A stretch of 36,106 nt of DNA from Thermoplasmata archaeon (GTDB taxonomy: Archaea > Thermoplasmatota > Thermoplasmata > Thermoplasmatales > Thermoplasmataceae), in the NCBI GenBank assembly GCA_021835025.1, contig JAKBQY010000032.1, forward strand, positions 1 to 36,106, given 5' to 3'. The notes below the pieces were generated by a model that was not told the origin of the DNA, did not search any database, and saw only the letters and a list, made by a program, of their open reading frames with translations. Every line of letters begins with the position of its first letter. Positions within the stretch are counted from its first letter, which is position 1. A program made the position numbers and the translations under genes. Of this stretch, positions 29,742 to 36,106 are shown one piece after another.

Positions 29742-31568
29742 TTATATTTTTTTATGGGTTTTATTTTTTAATTGCTCATTTAACTTTATGATGGATCTTA
29801 TAACGCCCAGATGTGTGATTCCCTGAGGAAAATTACCGATCAATTCTTCAGTTTTAATATCCATTTCCTCTGAAAATAATAATAAATGATTTGATTTTCC
29901 CAGTATATTATCCAGTACACTTTGTGCCTCATCAAGGCGGTTCATTAAAACCAAATCCTCAATATACCAGAATGTTAACAATAGAAAAGCATTGTCCCTT
30001 GATTTTAATCCATCATCTTCATTGTATCTCTTAAATAGATAGCCATTGACCATAAGTTCTTTTTCAATTTTTTGTATTGTTCCGGCAACCTTTTTATCGT
30101 CGGGTGGAAGAAAATCCATAAGGGGCAATCTCAATAAAGAGGCGTCAACGGTGTCTGAACCGTAATACTGAACAAACGAATTTATTCTTGGGTTATATCC
30201 ATTTTTTATTATGTCATTTTTTATTTCGTCCTCCATTTTTTTCCATTTTCTGTAAGGGGCAGTATAACCAAGTTTTTTGCCCATGCTTATTGCTCTATGA
30301 AAACCCAACCATGAAATTAATTTTGAATATACATAATGCTTTGGTTCAGTTCTAAATTCCCAGATACTTGAATCTGGCCTTTTCCATATAACCTCAAGTT
30401 TTTCAAGTATTTCAAGAACAAAATCCCAGAGATGTACTGTAATTATTCCCCCTGCCAGGTTAAAATGGTATATGCTATTGATGATGGAACCATATTGATC
30501 GAGCTGAAATTGGGAAGAAGCACCATTTCCTATTCTGACGGGGCGTGAATTCATATAACCTTCATAAGGAACTATTTCCTCATTAAGTGAATTGCCTGAA
30601 TTTATTTCATATATTGTTTTAATTTTCCTGTCTCTTTGAATTTTATGCATCAGATCATATAAAAAATTTGTTGCTGCCTCTTTTAAACCGATTACAGATA
30701 ATGCGTCAATTACGTATGATGTGTCCCTGATCCATGTAAATCGGTAATCCCAGTTTCTATCGCCGCCAATTGCTTCCGGCAAACTTGATGTGGGTGCAGC
30801 TACCATCATGCCGGTTGGTTCATAGAACAACCCCTTTAAAGTTAAGGCTGATCTGATTATGTGGTTATGGTAAATTCCTTCATAATTTATCCCTTTTGTC
30901 CAGTTTTTCCAGTATTTTCTTGTATCCTCTAGCCTTTCATTCGGCCTGAAATCAGTGATTTTATTTAAATGGCTGATACCTGAGGATACAACAATCCATT
31001 CCTGCATTCCCTTTTTTAATGTGATTTTATTGCCGAATACAATTCCCTGATCTTCATGCAATTCCAGGTTTGAGGATATTCCAACATCGTTGTCAATTCC
31101 GTTAAATATATATCCATATTTCTTACGCGTTATCTCTGGCTTTTCCCTTCCATAGTTAAAATTCGGTTTAAACAATATTGATATGTCGACATCTTGATTT
31201 GGTACATCAATACGCCTGTGTATTTCAGGAAAATTAATAGTGGAATATTCTGATATGGGCAAAAAATCTGTTAACTTCATTATTACCTCTGAATTTCTTA
31301 AAAACTCAGTTACAAGAATGTTTGTCAATTCTTCATAATACTGATTATATTCTAAATTTTCATATAATGGTTTTGTGATAAAAAATCCTCCATTTTTTAT
31401 ATCCAATATTGAATCAAACACCGGCTTTGAATCAAAATTTGGGAAACATGCCCAGTCAACAGTTCCATCCTTACCAATAAGGGCTGCTGTTCTATTGTTG
31501 AATATGACCCCATGGTCTGATATTTTTTCAAAATTAATGTTATTTTTAACATTATCAGCCGGAAACAT
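29742..31568 (-). CDS. GH15 glycoside hydrolase (glucoamylase or trehalase)
   Basis: 608-residue inverting glycosidase. The N-terminal part is a beta-sandwich (DHGVIFNNRTAALIGKDG, DWACFPNFDSKPVF); the C-terminal part is an (alpha/alpha)6 barrel with GGDRNWDYRFTWIRD, the acid Glu in WEFRTEPKHY and the base Glu in SEEMD. GH15 enzymes in Thermoplasmatales include both glucoamylases and trehalases, and the motif set does not decide. No signal peptide is visible, so the enzyme is likely intracellular. It is the first gene of an operon with argS and divergent from aroB. Confidence 0.87.
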   Translation of the reverse strand: MFPADNVKNNINFEKISDHGVIFNNRTAALIGKDGTVDWACFPNFDSKPVFDSILDIKNGGFFITKPLYENLEYNQYYEELTNILVTEFLRNSEVIMKLTDFLPISEYSTINFPEIHRRIDVPNQDVDISILFKPNFNYGREKPEITRKKYGYIFNGIDNDVGISSNLELHEDQGIVFGNKITLKKGMQEWIVVSSGISHLNKITDFRPNERLEDTRKYWKNWTKGINYEGIYHNHIIRSALTLKGLFYEPTGMMVAAPTSSLPEAIGGDRNWDYRFTWIRDTSYVIDALSVIGLKEAATNFLYDLMHKIQRDRKIKTIYEINSGNSLNEEIVPYEGYMNSRPVRIGNGASSQFQLDQYGSIINSIYHFNLAGGIITVHLWDFVLEILEKLEVIWKRPDSSIWEFRTEPKHYVYSKLISWLGFHRAISMGKKLGYTAPYRKWKKMEDEIKNDIIKNGYNPRINSFVQYYGSDTVDASLLRLPLMDFLPPDDKKVAGTIQKIEKELMVNGYLFKRYNEDDGLKSRDNAFLLLTFWYIEDLVLMNRLDEAQSVLDNILGKSNHLLLFSEEMDIKTEELIGNFPQGITHLGVIRSIIKLNEQLKNKTHKKI

Positions 31569-31682
31569 TTACGATAAAATGATGAATCTTTATTTTAACA
31601 TTTTGTTAAACACATAATATTATACAATGTTTTTATAAAAATAGTCTGAAAATTAAAATACAGGATAAATATATTACACATT

Positions 31683-32735
31683 ATGCAAATTCTCGATGAA
31701 AATTTAATTGGAAAAAATATCAAGATATATATAGGATCCGGGCTCGATAATTTAATAAACAAGAACATAAGGACAAAGCATGTAAACTTTATTTCAAACA
31801 ATCTCATAACATATAAACGCAAGATAAATAATATTGAGTCGATTAAAATTTTTATGGATGACGGAGAAAAAATCAAGGATATTGAACATTTTGGTTATGT
31901 GTTGAATGAATTAATCTCAAGGGAAATTGAAAGGAACAGTACAATATCCTATATAGGTGGTGGCACACTTGGCGATTTAATCGGATTTTCAGCATCCGTT
32001 TACAAACGGGGGGTAAATCTGTGTGCCATACCAACCACCATGCTATCCCAGGTTGATTCCTCAATTGGTGGAAAAAATGCAATCAATTATGGCAATGTAA
32101 AAAATATTGCGGGCACATTTTACAATCCCGAATATATTTTTGATGATATTGATTTTCTGCTTGGGTCGGATAAGCTGCTACTGAAAGAAGGGTTATCTGA
32201 AATTATTAAGATGGCCTTAATAAAGGATAGCAAATTTTTTGACCTTTTGATGAAGAATGACCTTGATTCGATATTCAATGAAAAAATGCTTGAAGAGATA
32301 ATTTATAGGGGAGCAAAAATTAAATTGGATTTTGTAAGGAAAGATTTCTACGATGTTAAAAAATTAAGGTTTAATTTGAATTTTGGGCATTCAATTGGGC
32401 ATGCCATTGAATCCTATTCTGGAAATTTGATCTCACACGGTATGGCTGTAGCTGGTGGAATGATGCTTGAAAGCTATATAGCGTATAAAATGGGATATTC
32501 CCCGGATTTATATGGTACAATTAAAGATAGTTTAAAAAAATATAAAATTGATATTATCAACATTAAGGAATACAACGTTGATAAATTAATAAATTATATA
32601 AAAAATGATAAAAAAATGGAGGATGGAAAATTAAATATGGTTATGCTTGATGATATTGGAAAATCCCACGTTGAGAAAATCGACATCAATGAAATCAAAA
32701 AATACCTAAAAATGTTTAATGGTGATGTAAAATGA
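31683..32735 (+). CDS. aroB: 3-dehydroquinate synthase
   Basis: Second step of the shikimate pathway, cyclising DAHP to 3-dehydroquinate with NAD and a metal. SYIGGGTLGDLIGFSASVYKRG, IPTTMLSQVDSSIGGKNAIN, EGLSEIIKMALI and LNFGHSIGHAIES (metal ligands) are all present. At 350 residues it is normal. It begins the aroB-aroE-aroK-aroA operon, with the promoter in the 114-base gap shared with GH15. Its last codons overlap aroE by four bases (ATGA). Confidence 0.95.
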   Translation: MQILDENLIGKNIKIYIGSGLDNLINKNIRTKHVNFISNNLITYKRKINNIESIKIFMDDGEKIKDIEHFGYVLNELISREIERNSTISYIGGGTLGDLIGFSASVYKRGVNLCAIPTTMLSQVDSSIGGKNAINYGNVKNIAGTFYNPEYIFDDIDFLLGSDKLLLKEGLSEIIKMALIKDSKFFDLLMKNDLDSIFNEKMLEEIIYRGAKIKLDFVRKDFYDVKKLRFNLNFGHSIGHAIESYSGNLISHGMAVAGGMMLESYIAYKMGYSPDLYGTIKDSLKKYKIDIINIKEYNVDKLINYIKNDKKMEDGKLNMVMLDDIGKSHVEKIDINEIKKYLKMFNGDVK

Positions 32736-33520
32736 TGGCCAGTGCTTTAATTGGAAAACCGGTCACTCATTCCGTTGGGCAGTATATATATAATAAATTG
32801 TTTGATAAATACGCTATCGATTCCCTATATTTATCCATAGACCTTGATCCAGAAAACATTCAAAAGTTTATTGAATACGCAAAAAGAAATTTCCTTGGAT
32901 TCAACATAACTGCCCCCTACAAAGAAAAAATTATGCCATACCTTGATGATGTTGATATTACAGCAAAAAATATAGGGGCTGTTAATCTGGTAAAAAATCT
33001 TTATGGCCGGCTCTACGGATATAATTCTGATTATGAAGGTTTCCTCTTTCTATTGAAAAACAACAATATAAATCCGGATAATAAAAGCATTTTATTGCTT
33101 GGAACTGGGGGAATAGCAAGAACAATAGTATATGCCCTGCATAATTTTAAATGTAGCATAGATGAGGCGTCAAGAAATCCAGATGGAAAAAAATCCGGAA
33201 TGTTGGGCAAGGTCATTCCATATGATTCAATAAAGAATGATTATGATATCATTATAAACTGTACACCTGTGGGCACATATCCGGATGAAAATATCCCAAT
33301 TAAACCCGAATTAATTGGAGAGAACACAACTGGAATAGATGTTGTTTACAATCCTGTAAAAACACCTTTTCTGCACGCCATTGAAAACAAGCACGGCAAA
33401 ATTGTAAGCGGTGTCGATCTTTTTATTGGACAAGGAATTGATACTATGAAGAAAATATATAACCTAGATGTACCCCATGGTGATTTTAAAAAACTCTTTT
33501 ATGAAAAAATAAATAAATGA
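32732..33520 (+). CDS. aroE: Shikimate dehydrogenase
   Basis: Reduces 3-dehydroshikimate to shikimate with NADPH. LIGKPVTHSVGQYIYN is the N-terminal substrate site, FNITAPYKEKI carries the catalytic Lys, LLLGTGGIARTIV the nucleotide site (GTGG instead of GAGG), and the C-terminal SGVDLFIGQG the usual ending. Two ATGs in tandem (32732, 32735) follow the ATGA overlap with aroB, so translation is coupled. Length 262 is typical. Confidence 0.94.
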   Translation: MMASALIGKPVTHSVGQYIYNKLFDKYAIDSLYLSIDLDPENIQKFIEYAKRNFLGFNITAPYKEKIMPYLDDVDITAKNIGAVNLVKNLYGRLYGYNSDYEGFLFLLKNNNINPDNKSILLLGTGGIARTIVYALHNFKCSIDEASRNPDGKKSGMLGKVIPYDSIKNDYDIIINCTPVGTYPDENIPIKPELIGENTTGIDVVYNPVKTPFLHAIENKHGKIVSGVDLFIGQGIDTMKKIYNLDVPHGDFKKLFYEKINK

Positions 33521-33539
33521 AATAATATTATTACAAGCA

Positions 33540-34364
33540 ATGATAATAAAAACTAATGGTGGTTTATCGGTATTATCTGCCTTCGTTGATGGAATAGGAT
33601 CAGCTGTTTCCATAGATATGCCCATGTATACACATATCAATAAATCAGAATATGATATGATGGATAATGAGGTTATACGGAACACGGTCAATATTTTCCG
33701 GTCAAGATTCAATATAAATCACCATTATGAGATAAAAATAGATAGCCGCATTCCTGAAGCAATGGGATTGAAAAGCAGCAGTGCAATGACATTATCTATA
33801 ATCTATGGACTGCTGAAATTGAACTCAATCAATATAGATGATAATGAAATTTTAAAAATTTCTGCTGAGATATCAATGGAAAATAAAACATCCATAACTG
33901 GAGCAATGGATGATCTTTCATCATGTTTTTATGGCGGCCTCGCCATTACTGACAACTCTAATTTTCATTTATTGCACAGGAATAAACTTGAAAAATACAA
34001 TATTATCGTAGCCTATTCAAATGCTTATAAAAAAACATACGATATAAGGAATATCAATTTCAGGGCATATATAAAATATCAAAAAAGGCTGGAATTATTA
34101 TTAAATGGAAACAATATATTTGAAACAATGGTTCTCAATGGGTATTTATTTGCTTCATTATTCAATTACAATATGAATATAATAAATTTCTTCCTCAATT
34201 CAGGAGCTATATTTTCTGGTTTCAGTGGAAAGGGCCCGGCAATTTTTGCAATATTTGATTCAGAGAGAGATATGTTAAGGTCATTCAACAATTTTAAATT
34301 TAAAGATTATAACATTATAAAGAGTAGCATTAATAATGATGGAATAAATATCATTAAATCATGA
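33540..34364 (+). CDS. aroK: Archaeal shikimate kinase (GHMP type)
   Basis: Phosphorylates shikimate; in archaea this is a GHMP-superfamily enzyme unrelated to bacterial AroK. The ATP-binding PEAMGLKSSSAMTLSIIYGL is the P-loop-like GLxSSxA motif, TGAMDDLSSCFYGG holds the catalytic Asp, and GFSGKGPAIFAIF the C-terminal glycine-rich motif. It lies 19 bases after aroE and overlaps aroA by four bases (ATGA). Length 274 is normal. Confidence 0.93.
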   Translation: MIIKTNGGLSVLSAFVDGIGSAVSIDMPMYTHINKSEYDMMDNEVIRNTVNIFRSRFNINHHYEIKIDSRIPEAMGLKSSSAMTLSIIYGLLKLNSINIDDNEILKISAEISMENKTSITGAMDDLSSCFYGGLAITDNSNFHLLHRNKLEKYNIIVAYSNAYKKTYDIRNINFRAYIKYQKRLELLLNGNNIFETMVLNGYLFASLFNYNMNIINFFLNSGAIFSGFSGKGPAIFAIFDSERDMLRSFNNFKFKDYNIIKSSINNDGINIIKS

Positions 34365-35620
34365 ATGTCAGAATGAAATTACCCTCCTTGGATGGCACGA
34401 TCATAGCTCCCTCCTCAAAAAGCTTTACACAGCGATATGTCCTGTATTCTGCCTTTTCGAATAAGAAAATAACACTTAATAATATATCATTCTGCAATGA
34501 TGAAATCGTTTCCATTGATATAGCAAAAAAATGCAATGCAACTGTAAAATATAACAAAAAAAATATTACCATTGAACCCAACTTTATCTGCCCAAATGAT
34601 ATTTATTTCGGAGAATCTGGAACATCCTATCGATTAGGTATTGGATTGATATCTGGCAGAAAATGCAATGTTGAAACCTATGGAGAGGCATCACTGGCCA
34701 GAAGACCTATAGATGATCTGTTGAAATGTTATTCCAAGCTTAACATAAAATTTTCGCAGAATGATAAAAAATTCTATAATATCAATGCTTCACATGCATT
34801 GAACAATTACTGTGTAATTGATGGAAAAATAAGTTCACAATATGTAAGTTCTTTGTTATTTTATTATTCCTTTTTTGATAGAGGTAAATTCAGCGTTACA
34901 AACCCGGTCTCAGAAAATTATATAGATATTACAATAAAATGCCTGGATGACTTTGGAATATCAGTATACCGGCAGAATGATGGGTATATTGTGGAGAACT
35001 TGGGCAAACCAAAAAAAATTATAGATATTGAAGGTGACTATTCTTCAATATCCTATTTTATTGTACTTGCCATTTTTAAGGGGGATATTACCATAAGAAA
35101 TTTAAATAAAAATTCCCTACAGCCCGATTCGTCTATCGTCCATATAATAAACGATGCATGCAATGCTATAGAAATATTCGGCGATTATATAAAAATTCAT
35201 AAGGTAGGGGAGTTGAAAAGTATAACAATCGATGTTGCAAGTGTACCAGATCTTGCACCCATTATTGCAACTCTGGGAATATTTTCCACTAATGGTGTTA
35301 GAATTCTCAATTATCAACGGCTCTCCAAAAAAGAGTCAGATAGATTCCTGAATATACTTGACCTGGTTAAAAAATTTGGAGCCGTAACTGAGGTTAGCGA
35401 TAATTCTATATTAATAAAAAAAGGGCAAATTAAAAAACCAGAATTCATTGAATATGATGATCATAGAATGGTAATGAGCGCCATAGTTGCGGGCCTGATA
35501 GCCGAATCTGACACACTTTACGGAAACATAGAAGCAATAAACAAGTCATACCCGGAATTCCTAAACGATTTGAAAAAAGTTGGTGCAGAAGTAACATTCA
35601 TTCCTTCTCTTTCAAAATAA
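34361..35620 (+). CDS. aroA: EPSP synthase (3-phosphoshikimate 1-carboxyvinyltransferase)
   Basis: Condenses shikimate-3-phosphate with PEP. IIAPSSKSFTQRYVLYSA opens the PEP site, GESGTSYRLGIGL is the glyphosate-loop region (G-x-SGT), ASLARRPIDDLLKC follows, DGKISSQYVSSLL and PDLAPIIATLG complete the first and second domains, and DDHRMVMSAIVAGL is the C-terminal Arg motif. Length 419 is normal. Last gene of the aro operon. The next steps (AroC) and DAHP-forming steps are not in the window. Confidence 0.95.
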   Translation: MNVRMKLPSLDGTIIAPSSKSFTQRYVLYSAFSNKKITLNNISFCNDEIVSIDIAKKCNATVKYNKKNITIEPNFICPNDIYFGESGTSYRLGIGLISGRKCNVETYGEASLARRPIDDLLKCYSKLNIKFSQNDKKFYNINASHALNNYCVIDGKISSQYVSSLLFYYSFFDRGKFSVTNPVSENYIDITIKCLDDFGISVYRQNDGYIVENLGKPKKIIDIEGDYSSISYFIVLAIFKGDITIRNLNKNSLQPDSSIVHIINDACNAIEIFGDYIKIHKVGELKSITIDVASVPDLAPIIATLGIFSTNGVRILNYQRLSKKESDRFLNILDLVKKFGAVTEVSDNSILIKKGQIKKPEFIEYDDHRMVMSAIVAGLIAESDTLYGNIEAINKSYPEFLNDLKKVGAEVTFIPSLSK

Positions 35621-35997
35621 ATGATTTCAAATAATAATTTTCACTACATTTATGATACAATAAAACCACGTTTCCTTACAAAATCATTCATATTTTCCGA
35701 ATAAAATACACTGAAAAAAAGTTATGAAAAATATATTTATAAAAAATTATAAATTTTAAAATAATTTATTAAAATAATATAATATTATAAAAATTGAAAA
35801 TCCTTAAATATAGATAAGTAATTAAGAATAGTAGCACAATACCAATCTGAAACGAATAGATGGATAATATATACAATATGTAAATGAAATCTATGATCCA
35901 GGATTGGAAAAGATGAAGTTCTCATAAATGTATGAGTTCCGATATGTAAGGCAAAGCCGCTAATTTCTTACAATTAATAAAAGTGGAGGTGGGATTA
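35621..35997 (+). other. 16S promoter and leader region, 377 bases
   Basis: After an AT-rich stretch comes the promoter box (35801-35812). The leader contains a long imperfect hairpin (CCAATC/GATTGG and ATAGAT/ATCTAT arms, 35842-35907), a perfect CTCATA-AATG-TATGAG hairpin (35921-35936), a TGTAAG/CTTACA inverted repeat (35945-35972), and GTGGAGGTG directly before the 16S. No protein gene seen. Confidence 0.6.
35801..35812 (+). promoter_or_regulatory. BRE/TATA promoter of 16S rRNA
   Basis: TCCTTAAATATA, the same 12 bases as the SnoaL-gene promoter. By the usual archaeal spacing, transcription would start around 35830-35838, giving a leader of roughly 160 bases. Confidence 0.65.
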
Positions 35998-36106
35998 ACT
36001 CCGGTTGATCCTGCCGGCGGCCACTGCTATCAAGTTCCGACTAAGCCATGCGAGTCAAGGTATCGTAAGATGCCGGCATACTGCTCAGCAACACGTGGAT
36101 AATCTA
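35998..36106 (+). rRNA. 16S ribosomal RNA, 5' end (partial)
   Basis: ACTCCGGTTGATCCTGCCGG is the universal archaeal 16S 5' end, and the following bases (GACTAAGCCATGCGAGTCAA, then TGCTCAGCAACACGTGGATA) are the conserved first helices. The gene continues beyond the window. In Thermoplasmatales the 16S, 23S and 5S genes are known to be unlinked, which fits its standing behind its own promoter. Confidence 0.97.

Overview
The window looks like chromosome from an acidophilic archaeon of the Thermoplasmatales (Ferroplasma/Acidiplasma/Picrophilus-like). The evidence is a low GC content, archaeal information genes (RfcS, eL42, eS27, aIF2-alpha, Nop10, archaeal GHMP shikimate kinase), TATA/BRE promoters close to start codons, and the first ~109 bases of an archaeal 16S rRNA at the right edge. 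The genus is inference; the full 16S gene would settle it.

Layout. 1-2286: end of a LysE-type exporter, purN, replication factor C small subunit, and tRNA-Ala(CGC) whose first base is the last base of the rfcS stop codon. 2287-3806: decayed accessory patch with an integrase-like start fragment, a truncated MFS gene, a SnoaL-like protein, degenerate reading frames and a 55-aa conserved-looking protein. 4065-10161: isocitrate dehydrogenase, an SDR, two unrecognised proteins, and the eL42-eS27-aIF2alpha-Nop10-PAC2 operon. 10530-11543: threonine synthase-like gene.

11544-16123 is the most accessory-looking stretch: a decayed IS605-type (TnpB) element, an MFS transporter, a single-ORF VapB-VapC fusion with altered catalytic residues, and a 1,964-bp cassette bounded by 37-bp direct repeats (36/37 identical). 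The repeats end in a sequence resembling the 3' end of tRNA-Ala. The cassette carries only an AbiEi/AbiEii-like pair. The first protein adds a PD-(D/E)XK-like N-terminal domain to the winged-helix and AbiEi-type C-terminal parts, and its promoter is covered by repeated TATCA-N-TGATA operators. This is the best candidate for an undescribed system: a small tRNA-derived att-flanked defence cassette.

16124-21513: wHTH regulator, OsmC, an hsp20-ArsR operon with a 9-bp inverted-repeat operator, dCMP deaminase, phosphoribosyltransferase and pyruvate kinase. 21512-21655 holds a miniature TnpB-element derivative. 21660-31568: aldehyde dehydrogenase (likely glyceraldehyde dehydrogenase), FKBP, TrmJ-like methyltransferase, FixC/FixX, a RecB/Cas4-like protein with internal duplication, ArgS and a GH15 enzyme. 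31683-35620 is a compact aroB-aroE-aroK-aroA operon, followed by the promoter, structured leader and 5' end of 16S rRNA.

Metabolically, pyruvate kinase and the aldehyde dehydrogenase fit a non-phosphorylative Entner-Doudoroff route, and the aro genes cover four steps of chorismate synthesis.
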